NCBI GenBank assembly: GCA_045576235.1
Contig: JAZNGA010000004.1
Location: 7,041-71,040, forward strand
Origin: SIG437 sp045576235
Lineage (GTDB): Bacteria > Bacillota > Clostridia > UBA1381 > UBA9506
Length of the DNA: 64,000 bases
Reading direction: 5' to 3'
The notes under the pieces were generated by a model. That model had not been told where the DNA came from, made no database searches, and saw only the letters and a program-made list of their open reading frames with translations. The position numbers and the translations under genes are program-made. The number at the start of each line of letters is the position of its first letter. The first letter of the stretch is position 1. Positions 25,046-33,080 of the stretch are shown here, in pieces.

Positions 25046-25462
25046 ATGTTTAAGGTTTCTGATGCGGTGAAAAAAGAAACACTTTATATTTCGGTCTGGG
25101 TTGTAGTGATGAGTGTTTTAATGAATTCTGTTTTTCTATTAATGAGACAATGGGATTTGACCGTGCTTTTCGGAAATATTTTGTCTGCTGCAGCCTCTTT
25201 ACTTAATTTCTTTTTAATGGGGTTGACTGTTCAAAATGCAGTTTCGAAAGATGAAAAGCAGGCAAGAAATCTGATGAAGGCTTCTCAGTTTTGGAGGTCG
25301 GTTATGATTTTTGCTGCAGCTTCTGTAGGGGTGATAGCCCCTTGGTTTAACATATGGGCCGTATTAATTACGCTTTTCTTCCCTCGAATTGCAATCAGCT
25401 TCAGAATGCTTTTTGATAATAAGACGGAAAAGCAAAAAAGTGGAGGTGCTCAGAATGAATAA
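25046..25462 (+). CDS. atpI: ATP synthase protein I-like membrane protein
   Basis: A 138-residue protein with about four transmembrane segments, the small hydrophobic protein that heads many atp operons and helps assemble the c ring (family knowledge). Sequence conservation in this family is low, so the call rests on its size, its hydrophobic pattern and its position directly upstream of atpB. An AAGGAGG ribosome site precedes the ATG. Its last codons overlap the atpB start (AATGAATAA). Confidence 0.8.
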   Translation: MFKVSDAVKKETLYISVWVVVMSVLMNSVFLLMRQWDLTVLFGNILSAAASLLNFFLMGLTVQNAVSKDEKQARNLMKASQFWRSVMIFAAASVGVIAPWFNIWAVLITLFFPRIAISFRMLFDNKTEKQKSGGAQNE

Positions 25463-26342
25463 AAAGAGCCGTTCATTTTTGATGGCAGACATTTTTTATA
25501 TATTGATGATGACAGTTCCTATTTTGTCAGCTATAATAACCAAGGTGTTGACAAAAGCACCGCTTGACGGAATTAATATTACAGGAGCGCAGGTTTTCTT
25601 CACGATTAAAATGCCCGTTCAGGATTTGGTGATAACAGAATCGCAGGTTAACTCATGGCTTGTAATAATCAGTATTTTAGGACTTTGTCTCTATCTCACG
25701 CACGGCATCAGCGCAAGGTGTGAGACTAAAAGGCAGCATTTGGCAGAATGGATTGTTGAAAAGACAAAAAATCTTGTTGCCAGCAATATGGGTGAATATT
25801 TTAAAGGCTTTGCCCCTTTCGTTGCATCAATTATAGGGCTTTCTGCTTTTTCAAGCCTGATTTCGCTTTGTGGTCTCTATCCGCCGACATCTGACATAAA
25901 TGTCACAGGCGGATGGGCACTTCTGGTGTTTGGGTTGATCACATATTATAAATTCAAGTGTGGACCTGCTCAATATGTAAAGAGCTTTTTCGAGCCTGTT
26001 CCGCTTTTGGCACCTTTAAACATCATAAGCGAGATTGCAACGCCTGTCTCAATGGCTTTCCGTCACTATGGAAATGTTCTGTCGGGAACGGTTATCTCGG
26101 TGCTTGTTGCATCAGGCCTTTCAGGACTGAGCTCAATGGCGCTTTCGTGGCTTCCCGGTTTTTTGGGAGAAATTCCGTTTTTGCAGATTGGTATTCCTGC
26201 AATACTTTCAATCTATTTTGATGTGTTCAGCGGTTGTCTTCAGGCGTATATTTTCGCAATGCTCACTATGCTTTATGTTGCAGGCGCATTTAATTTAGAG
26301 GTATATACAAAAAAAGTTTTAAAGAAAAATAAAAAAAAATAA
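25455..26342 (+). CDS. atpB: F0F1 ATP synthase subunit a
   Basis: A 295-residue membrane subunit forming the ion half-channels against the c ring. The essential arginine is in the penultimate-helix motif SMAFRHYGNVLSG, and the C-terminal helix holds QAYIFAMLTMLYV. The ATG at 25455 follows GGAGGTG and overlaps the end of atpI; a longer upstream frame reads through atpI and is not used. The c subunit pattern suggests the ion is Na+. Confidence 0.94.
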   Translation: MNKKSRSFLMADIFYILMMTVPILSAIITKVLTKAPLDGINITGAQVFFTIKMPVQDLVITESQVNSWLVIISILGLCLYLTHGISARCETKRQHLAEWIVEKTKNLVASNMGEYFKGFAPFVASIIGLSAFSSLISLCGLYPPTSDINVTGGWALLVFGLITYYKFKCGPAQYVKSFFEPVPLLAPLNIISEIATPVSMAFRHYGNVLSGTVISVLVASGLSGLSSMALSWLPGFLGEIPFLQIGIPAILSIYFDVFSGCLQAYIFAMLTMLYVAGAFNLEVYTKKVLKKNKKK

Positions 26343-26371
26343 ATAATAATTATTAAACGGAGGAATTAATT

Positions 26372-26653
26372 ATGGAAATTGCAATCAGTATTATTTTAGG
26401 TTGTTGTGCTTTGGGTGCAGGCTTTGCCATGATAGCAGGTATCGGTCCCGGTATCGGTGAAGGCAATGCTGTTGCTAAAGCGTGTGAAGCTATAGGTCGT
26501 CAGCCTGAATGTAAAGGCGATGTTACAAGCACAATGCTCATGGGTTGTGCCATAGCTGAGACAACAGGTCTTTATGCACTTGTTATCGCTATTTTGCTTC
26601 TGTTTGTAACACCGAATATATTTGTTAATATTCTTTTAAGTCATATCGGTTAA
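26372..26653 (+). CDS. atpE: F0F1 ATP synthase subunit c, Na+-type pattern
   Basis: A 93-residue two-helix hairpin that forms the rotor ring. The inner helix carries GIGPGIGEGNA with Glu30, the polar loop is RQPECKGD, and the outer helix carries AIAETTGLY with Glu63, Thr64, Thr65 and Tyr68. Compared with the Ilyobacter Na+ ring, Glu30 replaces the Na+-ligand glutamine, giving the two-carboxylate motif described for Fusobacterium nucleatum. This supports Na+ coupling but does not prove it. A GGAGG ribosome site precedes the ATG. Confidence 0.95.
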   Translation: MEIAISIILGCCALGAGFAMIAGIGPGIGEGNAVAKACEAIGRQPECKGDVTSTMLMGCAIAETTGLYALVIAILLLFVTPNIFVNILLSHIG

Positions 26654-26676
26654 TTTTAAAGCGGGAGTGAAACCAG

Positions 26677-27192
26677 ATGCAGACACTTGATGTAATTTCT
26701 GTTAACATATGGCAGATTATAATTTCACTTTTAAATCTTTTTATTCTTTTCACATTGGTTAAAAAGTTTCTTTATAAGCCTGTTAACAGAGTCTTAAAGG
26801 AAAGACAGGACAAAATCGACGGTGACTACAAGGAAGCAGAAATCTATAAAAATCAGGTTGCGGAAGAAGAAAAGGAGCTTTCTGAAAGACTCAGCAATGC
26901 GAAAAAGACAGCAGAGGAGATAATGGATAGGGCAACAGTTGCTGCAGAGCAGAGAGGCGATAAGATAATTGCCGAGGCAATGGAAAAAGCTGATGCCATA
27001 ATCAAACGGGCAGAAGCAGAAGCAGACTTAGAGCTCAAAAAGGCAGAAGAAGGAATAAAGCATGAGATTGTGAATGTTTCGACTCTTTTAGCTGAAAAAT
27101 TGCTTGAGCGTGAAATTAATGAAAAAGACCATCATGCACTGATTGATTCTTTTATAGAAAGAATAGGTGAGACAGATGAGTCAGATGAGTAA
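26677..27192 (+). CDS. atpF: F0F1 ATP synthase subunit b
   Basis: A 171-residue peripheral stalk subunit: one N-terminal transmembrane helix (about 9-28, IWQIIISLLNLFILFTLV) followed by a long charged, alanine and glutamate-rich coiled coil. The segment KFLYKPVNRVLKERQDKI after the helix is characteristic. It ends inside the start region of atpH. Confidence 0.94.
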   Translation: MQTLDVISVNIWQIIISLLNLFILFTLVKKFLYKPVNRVLKERQDKIDGDYKEAEIYKNQVAEEEKELSERLSNAKKTAEEIMDRATVAAEQRGDKIIAEAMEKADAIIKRAEAEADLELKKAEEGIKHEIVNVSTLLAEKLLEREINEKDHHALIDSFIERIGETDESDE

Positions 27193-27706
27193 AGAATATG
27201 CGGCGGCGCTTTTTATGCTCGCAAAAGAAAACGGAGCTGAAGAAGAATATAAAGTGGCGATAGAAATTGTTTCAGATGTTTTTTCAAAAAGCCCTGAATA
27301 TGTCGAATTTCTTGACTCGCCTGCTATCAATATCGCAGAGAGAACCCAAATGTTACAAAAAGCATTTGAGCCATATGTTCCTGAGGAAATTGTTTCTTTT
27401 TTGTGCCTCCTTTGTGAGAGAGGAAGAATTCGCGAATTTGAAGGTTGCAAAGAAGAATATAAGGCTCTTTTTGACTTTTCAAAAAACATAACCGTTGCGA
27501 AAATCAAAAGCGCAGTTGCACTGACGGAAGCAGAGATTGAAAGACTTAAGGAAAAGCTTTCAAAAATGAGCTCGCACACAGTCACAGTCATATGTTCTGT
27601 TGATGAGACTTTAAAGGGCGGAATAATTGTAGAGCTTGACGGAAAAATAATGGATTTCAGCTTGAAAAGCCGCCTGAATGAAGTGAAGGATGTGATAAGA
27701 AAATGA
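27176..27706 (+). CDS. atpH: F0F1 ATP synthase subunit delta
   Basis: A 176-residue stalk protein linking F1 to subunit b. It has the N-terminal helical domain (SKEYAAALFMLAKENG) and the C-terminal KGGIIVELDGKIMDFSLKSRLNE, typical of the family. The ATG at 27176 was chosen because AGGTGA lies 5 bases upstream; an ATG at 27185 is also possible. It overlaps atpF by 17 bases, and its TGA overlaps the atpA ATG. Confidence 0.93.
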   Translation: MSQMSKEYAAALFMLAKENGAEEEYKVAIEIVSDVFSKSPEYVEFLDSPAINIAERTQMLQKAFEPYVPEEIVSFLCLLCERGRIREFEGCKEEYKALFDFSKNITVAKIKSAVALTEAEIERLKEKLSKMSSHTVTVICSVDETLKGGIIVELDGKIMDFSLKSRLNEVKDVIRK

Positions 27707-29196
27707 GTAATAAACCCGAAGAAATTTCAAATATTATAAGAGAACAGATAAAAAATTATAAATCAAAAATTGAAATGCGCGAAACGGGAACCGTCATTTT
27801 AGTCGGTGACGGAATAGCAAGAGTCTATGGGCTTCGCGAGTGTATGGCATCAGAGCTTTTGGAGTTTGAAGACGGAAGCTTTGGTCTTGCTCAGAATTTA
27901 GAGGATGAGACTGTTTCCGTTGCTCTTTTATCAAGCGAGACAAATATAAAAGAAGGCTCTGTCGTCAAGAGAACGGGGAAGGTTTTGTCTGTTCCCGTTG
28001 GAGAGGCGCTTTTAGGTCGTGTTGTTAATGCTTTGGGCCAGCCCATTGACGGAAAAGGACCCATCCAAACGATAGACACTCGTCCGATTGAATCGGAAGC
28101 TCCCGGTATCATTGAAAGGAAGAGCGTTTCCGTGCCTCTTCAGACCGGTATAAAAGCCATTGACAGTATGATTCCGATAGGCAGAGGTCAGAGAGAGTTG
28201 ATTATTGGCGACAGACAGACAGGAAAAACAGAAATAGCTATTGATACTATTATAAACCAGAAAAACACAGGCGTAATCTGCATATATGTTGCAATCGGAC
28301 AGAAGGCAACATCAGTTGTTCAGCTTGCAAATGAGCTCACAAGAAACGGTGCTATTGACTACACGATAATTGTATCCGCATCGGCATCGGAGACTGCACC
28401 GCTTCAATATGTTGCGCCTTATGCAGGCTGTGCTATGGCTGAATATTTCAGAGAACAAGGGAAAGATGTGCTGATTATTTATGATGACCTTTCTAAGCAT
28501 GCAGTTGCCTACAGGGCGCTTTCGCTCCTCATTCGCAGACCGCCCGGAAGAGAGGCATATCCCGGAGATGTTTTCTATCTCCATTCAAGACTTTTAGAGC
28601 GTGCTGCGTGCGTTTCTGAAGAATATGGTGGCGGCTCAATAACTGCGCTCCCGATAATTGAAACTCAGGCGGGAGATGTCTCGGCATATATTCCCACAAA
28701 TGTTATTTCAATAACTGACGGACAGATTTTTTTAGAGACGGAGCTTTTCCATTCAGGCATAATGCCTGCTATAAACCCGGGTATTTCAGTAAGCCGTGTT
28801 GGTGGCTCTGCTCAGCTGAAGGCTATGAAAAAGGTGTCAGGCGAGCTTAAGCTTTTATATTCGCAATACAGGGAATTAAAAGCATTTGCTCAGTTTGGAA
28901 GCGATTTAGACGCTGACACAAAGGCACGACTGGCTCTTGGTGAGCGAATTGTTGAAGTGCTCAAGCAAGGAAGAAATGCACCGATTCGTGTTGGATGTCA
29001 GGTTGCGATAGTTTATGCGGTTATCAACGGATATTTAGACGAGGTTGAGGTTTCGCGTGTCGCAGAATATGAAAAAAATCTTTTTGAAAAACTTGAAAAT
29101 CAATATGAAGGGCTTTTAGTTCGTTTTGAGGAAGGATATTATGAAGACTCTGATATCGAAATGCTCAAAAAGGCCTTGAGTGAAATGCAGAGGTGA
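27703..29196 (+). CDS. atpA: F0F1 ATP synthase subunit alpha
   Basis: A 497-residue regulatory nucleotide-binding subunit of the F1 hexamer. It contains the P-loop GDRQTGKT near residue 168, the ISITDGQIFLE segment and the alpha signature PAINPGISVSRVGGSAQ, whose arginine completes the catalytic site on beta. The ATGA overlap with atpH couples translation. Confidence 0.97.
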   Translation: MSNKPEEISNIIREQIKNYKSKIEMRETGTVILVGDGIARVYGLRECMASELLEFEDGSFGLAQNLEDETVSVALLSSETNIKEGSVVKRTGKVLSVPVGEALLGRVVNALGQPIDGKGPIQTIDTRPIESEAPGIIERKSVSVPLQTGIKAIDSMIPIGRGQRELIIGDRQTGKTEIAIDTIINQKNTGVICIYVAIGQKATSVVQLANELTRNGAIDYTIIVSASASETAPLQYVAPYAGCAMAEYFREQGKDVLIIYDDLSKHAVAYRALSLLIRRPPGREAYPGDVFYLHSRLLERAACVSEEYGGGSITALPIIETQAGDVSAYIPTNVISITDGQIFLETELFHSGIMPAINPGISVSRVGGSAQLKAMKKVSGELKLLYSQYRELKAFAQFGSDLDADTKARLALGERIVEVLKQGRNAPIRVGCQVAIVYAVINGYLDEVEVSRVAEYEKNLFEKLENQYEGLLVRFEEGYYEDSDIEMLKKALSEMQR

Positions 29197-29201
29197 TGTA
29201 G

Positions 29202-30008
29202 GTGAGCGCAGACATTAAAACATTGCGAAACCGCATTAAAAGTGTTGATTCCACGCTTCATCTGACTAAAGCTATGGGGCTCGTTGCGTCATCTAAGATA
29301 AGACGCGCTCAGGAAAATATGAAAAAAAGCAGAGAATATAAAAATGCTTTTGGAGATGTCATAGTTTCGCTTTGCGCCTCCCCTGAATGTAAGGACAGTC
29401 CGTTTCTTAAAAAAGCAGAAGGCGGAAAAGAAAAAATCATCATAATAGCAGGGGACAGAGGTCTTGCAGGTGGCTATAACGCCAATGTTTTCAGGCTTGC
29501 AAGGGAGTTTGAAGATGCTGAATTTATCCCGATAGGGAAAAGAGCGTGTGACAGATTCGGAGGGGAGCTTCATCTCGCAGAAACCTTTTCGGCTCTTGAT
29601 GCTTTGAAGCTTTCAGAGAAGCTCTGTCAGGAATTTGAAAACGGAGAATTTTCGCACCTTGGCATAATCGGCACAAAATATGTGTCAATGATGACTCAGG
29701 AGGCGCAAATCAAGTGGATTTTGCCTCTTTCAGCAGAAGAAGGAAGCAAAAAAAGCGCAAGCGTTTTGTTTGAGCCTGATGAAATGACGATTTTAAAAGC
29801 TGTTATAAACGAGTATGTTGCTGGCGAGATTTTTGCTGAGGTGCGCGAAAGCTTTGCAAGTGAAGTGGCAGCAAGGAGATGTGCTATGGATTCTGCAGGC
29901 AAGAATGCTCAGCAGATGATTGACGACCTTCAGCTTTCATATAACAGAGCAAGACAGGGAGCAATCACTCAGGAGCTCACAGAGATTGTTGCGGGCAGCA
30001 ACGCATAG
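29202..30008 (+). CDS. atpG: F0F1 ATP synthase subunit gamma
   Basis: A 268-residue central rotor shaft, slightly shorter than the usual 285. The N-terminal helix (TLRNRIKSVDSTLHLTKAM) and C-terminal helix (ARQGAITQELTEIVAGSNA) make up the coiled shaft, and IIAGDRGLAGGYN marks the Rossmann-like middle. It starts with GTG at 29202, 5 bases after AGAGGTGA. Confidence 0.95.
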   Translation: MSADIKTLRNRIKSVDSTLHLTKAMGLVASSKIRRAQENMKKSREYKNAFGDVIVSLCASPECKDSPFLKKAEGGKEKIIIIAGDRGLAGGYNANVFRLAREFEDAEFIPIGKRACDRFGGELHLAETFSALDALKLSEKLCQEFENGEFSHLGIIGTKYVSMMTQEAQIKWILPLSAEEGSKKSASVLFEPDEMTILKAVINEYVAGEIFAEVRESFASEVAARRCAMDSAGKNAQQMIDDLQLSYNRARQGAITQELTEIVAGSNA

Positions 30009-30019
30009 GAGGAATTGAT

Positions 30020-31414
30020 ATGTCAAATAATGCAACCGGAAAAGTAGCTCAGGTCATGGGACCTGTTGTCGATGTTCGTTTTAATGAAGGTGCACTTCCG
30101 GCTATATATAATGCTTTAACAATACCGATTGGTGAAAAGACTCTCACAGTTGAGGTCGCGCAGCATATTGGCGACAACACAGCAAGATGCATTGCAATGG
30201 CATCAACAGACGGATTAAAACGCGACACCTTAGTCTGTGACACGGGAAAGGCAATAAGCGTTCCTGTCGGAAGGGAAACTCTTGGCAGAATTTTTAATGT
30301 TTTGGGAAATCCTGTGGATAATCTCCCTGCGCTTGAAAAATGCGAAAAATGGAATATTCACAGACCAGCCCCTGAATATAGCGAGCTTTCAACAACAACC
30401 GAGATTTTTGAGACAGGCATCAAGGTCATTGACCTCATCTGCCCATATTCAAAGGGCGGTAAAATCGGTCTTTTTGGCGGCGCAGGTGTCGGAAAAACGG
30501 TCTTGATTATGGAGCTCATTAATAACATTGCAAAAGAGCACGGAGGACTTTCCGTTTTCACGGGCGTCGGAGAGCGTACGAGAGAAGGAAACGATCTTTA
30601 TAACGAAATGAAGGAATCAGGCGTTTTGAAAAACACCACCCTGGTTTACGGTCAGATGAATGAGCCGCCCGGAGCGAGAATGAGAGTTGGTCTTTCAGGG
30701 CTCACAATGGCTGAATATTTCCGTGATGAAGAAAATCAGGATGTGCTTCTTTTTATAGATAACATATTCCGATTCACTCAGGCAGGCTCTGAGGTTTCGG
30801 CGCTTTTGGGAAGAGTTCCGTCTGCTGTTGGCTATCAGCCGACATTAGCAACTGAAATGGGTATGCTTCAGGAACGAATAACATCAACAAAAAAAGGCTC
30901 AATAACATCAATTCAGGCTGTTTATGTGCCTGCGGATGACTTAACTGACCCTGCTCCTGCGACGACCTTTGCGCATTTAGATGCAACAACGGTTCTTTCA
31001 AGAAACATTGCATCTCAGGGAATTTACCCTGCTGTTGACCCGCTCGAATCAACGAGCAGAATTCTCTCTCCTGAAGTTTTGGGCGAGGAGCACTACAGCG
31101 TTGCAAGAGAAGTTCAGAGAATTCTTCAGCGCTATCAGGAGCTTATGGACATCATTGCAATTATGGGTATGGATGAGCTTTCGGATGAGGATAAGCTTTT
31201 GGTTGGAAGAGCAAGAAAAATTCAGCGTTTCCTGTCGCAGCCGTTCCATGTTTCTGAAAAGTTTACGGGAATAAGCGGAACTTATGTTCCACTTTCAGAG
31301 ACAATCAGAGGATTTAAAGAAATAGTAGAAGGCAAGCACGACGACCTGCCCGAATCAGCGTTCCTCTTTGTCGGGACGATTGACGAGGCTGTCGCGAAAG
31401 CGAAGAAGGTGTGA
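30020..31414 (+). CDS. atpD: F0F1 ATP synthase subunit beta
   Basis: A 464-residue catalytic subunit. Visible motifs are the P-loop GGAGVGKT near residue 152, the GERTREGND loop with the catalytic glutamate, the Walker B strand DVLLFIDNIFRFTQAG, the beta signature PAVDPLESTSRIL and the DELSDED regulatory acidic stretch. AGGAGG precedes the ATG. Its stop overlaps the atpC start by 4 bases. Confidence 0.97.
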   Translation: MSNNATGKVAQVMGPVVDVRFNEGALPAIYNALTIPIGEKTLTVEVAQHIGDNTARCIAMASTDGLKRDTLVCDTGKAISVPVGRETLGRIFNVLGNPVDNLPALEKCEKWNIHRPAPEYSELSTTTEIFETGIKVIDLICPYSKGGKIGLFGGAGVGKTVLIMELINNIAKEHGGLSVFTGVGERTREGNDLYNEMKESGVLKNTTLVYGQMNEPPGARMRVGLSGLTMAEYFRDEENQDVLLFIDNIFRFTQAGSEVSALLGRVPSAVGYQPTLATEMGMLQERITSTKKGSITSIQAVYVPADDLTDPAPATTFAHLDATTVLSRNIASQGIYPAVDPLESTSRILSPEVLGEEHYSVAREVQRILQRYQELMDIIAIMGMDELSDEDKLLVGRARKIQRFLSQPFHVSEKFTGISGTYVPLSETIRGFKEIVEGKHDDLPESAFLFVGTIDEAVAKAKKV

Positions 31415-31677
31415 AAATGAACACATTCAGACTCAGAATTTCAACGCCTGAGGGCGATTTGTTTTCAGGTGATGCTGTTAAAATAACGCTGAGGGGCGAA
31501 GAAGGAGACCTCGCAGTCTTAAAAGACCACATTCCTTTTGTCACATCGGTTAAAGCGGGAAAATGTGTCGTGACATTAGACGATGGTGAAGAAAGAGAAG
31601 GAAAAACAGACGGCGGTCTTCTTAATGTTTCAAAAGAAATCGTGACACTTCTTTCAGGAAATTTTTCGTGGAAATAG
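31411..31677 (+). CDS. atpC: F0F1 ATP synthase subunit epsilon, shortened
   Basis: An 88-residue protein against the usual 130-140. The N-terminal beta-sandwich is complete (FRLRISTPEGDLFSGDAVKI, GDLAVLKDHIPFVTSVKAG, a final VTLLSGNFSWK), but the C-terminal two-helix domain that inhibits ATP hydrolysis is absent. The frame stops with TAG exactly at the domain boundary, and a decayed repeat tract begins about 40 bases later. Either an ancestral short form or a truncation by insertion is possible. Coupling by the N-terminal domain should be kept. Confidence 0.92.
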   Translation: MKMNTFRLRISTPEGDLFSGDAVKITLRGEEGDLAVLKDHIPFVTSVKAGKCVVTLDDGEEREGKTDGGLLNVSKEIVTLLSGNFSWK

Positions 31678-31719
31678 AGATAAATTTTTTTGAGAAACAG
31701 ATAAATTTTTTGGGGTGAG

Positions 31720-31920
31720 AACTTTCGGAGGTTCACAAAACGAACTTCCAGAGGTTCGCAAAATGAACTTCTAGAGGTTCACAAAACGAACTTCTAGAGG
31801 TTCGCAAAACAGACCTAAGTAATAATAATATAAATAATAATAAAATAAATAATACTGATTCTATCTTTCAATCATATCTGATGCGAAAGAGATGGATAAT
31901 CAAGAGATGTCATTTCCACA
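31720..31920 (+). pseudogene. Decayed fragment resembling a replication initiator protein linker
   Basis: One frame reads ELSEVHKTNFQRFAK, a stop, TSRGSQNELLEVRKTDLS, an Asn-rich run ending KINNTDS and then IFQSYLMRKR. This resembles the low-complexity linker of replication initiator A-type proteins of clostridial integrative elements, as I recall them, but no domain is intact and no start is present. It fills most of the gap between atpC and the TAXI gene. Confidence 0.4.
31728..31819 (+). repeat. Four 23-bp tandem repeats
   Basis: Units begin at 31728, 31751, 31774 and 31797 with consensus GAGGTTCRCAAAAYGAACTT followed by CYA. The first three are nearly identical and the fourth diverges at its end. 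Each unit holds an inverted GTTC/GAAC pair. There are no spacers, so it is not a CRISPR array. A (TAA)-rich run follows at 31818-31850. Confidence 0.9.
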
Positions 31921-31980
31921 AAAAGACATTGGTTAAAGATGATTTTAAAAATTTTTATTACAAAAATAAAATTTTTGCTA

Positions 31981-32009
31981 TTGAAAAATTTGCAAAAATA
32001 TTGTATAAT
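31981..32009 (+). promoter_or_regulatory. Promoter of the TAXI transporter genes
   Basis: TTGAAA at 31981-31986, a 17-nt spacer and TATAAT at 32004-32009, with a GGAGG ribosome site before the ATG at 32052. Confidence 0.75.
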
Positions 32010-32051
32010 TATCAGCATATAGAAAAAATTAATCTATTTGGAGGTTTATTT

Positions 32052-33008
32052 ATGAAAAGATTTTTAGCTATTATTATGGCAATCGTGCTTGTTTTTGCTT
32101 TTGCAGCTTGTGACAGCACAGGAACAAAAATGACAATGGGAACAGGTGGCACATCAGGTACATACTATGGCTACGGCGGCGTTTTAGGTCAGTATATCAC
32201 AAACAATGCAGGAATTGGTGTGACTGTTGTTTCAACAGATGGCTCTAAAGCAAACATTCAGGGAATTGATGCAGGAAACTATCAGCTCGGAACAGTTCAG
32301 TCCGATGTTATGTCATATGCATGGGCAGGAACCCGTTCATTCGAAGCAGAAGGCAAGATTGACTCATTCCGCACAGTTGCAGGTCTCTATGCAGAGGCTG
32401 TTCAGCTCGTGACAATGAATCCTGAAATTAAGAGTGTTAAAGACTTAAAGGGCAAGTCTGTTTCAATCGGTGCTCCCGGTTCAGGTGTTTACTTTAACGC
32501 AATTGATGTTTTAACAGCAGCAGGCTTGACAGAAGCAGACATCAAAGCTCAGTATCAGTCTTTTGCTGACAGTACAGATGCTTTAAAAGATGGAAAAATT
32601 GACGCAGCATTCATTGTTGCAGGGGCTCCGACACCGGCTATCACAGAGCTTTGCGAAACAAATAGTGCATATCTCGTTCCGATTGATGGAGAAGTTGCTG
32701 AAAAAATGATGGCTGATTGCCCGTTCTACACAGTTTATAATGTTCCTGCAGGAACATATAAAGGACAGACTGAAGATGTTCAGACTGTCACAGTTAAGGC
32801 AACTTTGATTGTCAGCGCCTCAGCTTCAGAAGAAGATGTTTATGCGCTCACAGCAGCAATTTTTGACAACATCGAAGCAATCACAGCTGAAAACGGAAAG
32901 GGTGCAGAACTCAGCATTGAAAATGCAACAAGTGGTATGACAGTTCCGTTCCACGCAGGTGCTGCAAAATATTTTGCTGAAAAAGGTGCAACAGTAGAAG
33001 TTCAGTAA
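32052..33008 (+). CDS. TAXI-family TRAP transporter solute-binding lipoprotein
   Basis: A 318-residue extracellular binding protein. A signal peptide ends in the lipobox-like AFAAC with Cys20 as the probable lipidation site. The mature part has the TAXI-family pattern: GTGGTSGTYYGYGG at 30-43, SDGSKAN-like STDGSKANIQGI, LGTVQSDVMSYAW, VKDLKGKSVSIGAPGSG and DAAFIVAGAPTPAI. TAXI proteins deliver organic acids to a fused TRAP permease using an ion gradient. A longer upstream frame would destroy the signal peptide and reads the decayed repeat tract, so it is rejected. The substrate is unknown. Confidence 0.92.
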   Translation: MKRFLAIIMAIVLVFAFAACDSTGTKMTMGTGGTSGTYYGYGGVLGQYITNNAGIGVTVVSTDGSKANIQGIDAGNYQLGTVQSDVMSYAWAGTRSFEAEGKIDSFRTVAGLYAEAVQLVTMNPEIKSVKDLKGKSVSIGAPGSGVYFNAIDVLTAAGLTEADIKAQYQSFADSTDALKDGKIDAAFIVAGAPTPAITELCETNSAYLVPIDGEVAEKMMADCPFYTVYNVPAGTYKGQTEDVQTVTVKATLIVSASASEEDVYALTAAIFDNIEAITAENGKGAELSIENATSGMTVPFHAGAAKYFAEKGATVEVQ

Positions 33009-33031
33009 GATAATTAATAAAAAAAGTTTTG

Positions 33032-33062
33032 GCCGTGGCAAAACTTTGCCACGGCTGTTTTA
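33032..33062 (+). terminator. Intra-operon terminator between binding protein and permease
   Basis: A perfect 11-bp stem GCCGTGGCAAA/TTTGCCACGGC with a 2-nt gap, followed by TGTTTTAATTT. Partial readthrough would give excess binding protein over permease, as in many transporter operons. Confidence 0.75.
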
Positions 33063-33080
33063 ATTTAAATAGGAGGCATT

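Noticed and set aside
31728..31819. Short direct repeats that could suggest a CRISPR array
   Set aside because: The 23-bp units are contiguous with no spacers and no cas genes are near.
31881..32051. N-terminal extension of the TAXI binding protein
   Set aside because: It would bury the lipoprotein signal peptide and lies over the promoter and the decayed repeat tract.
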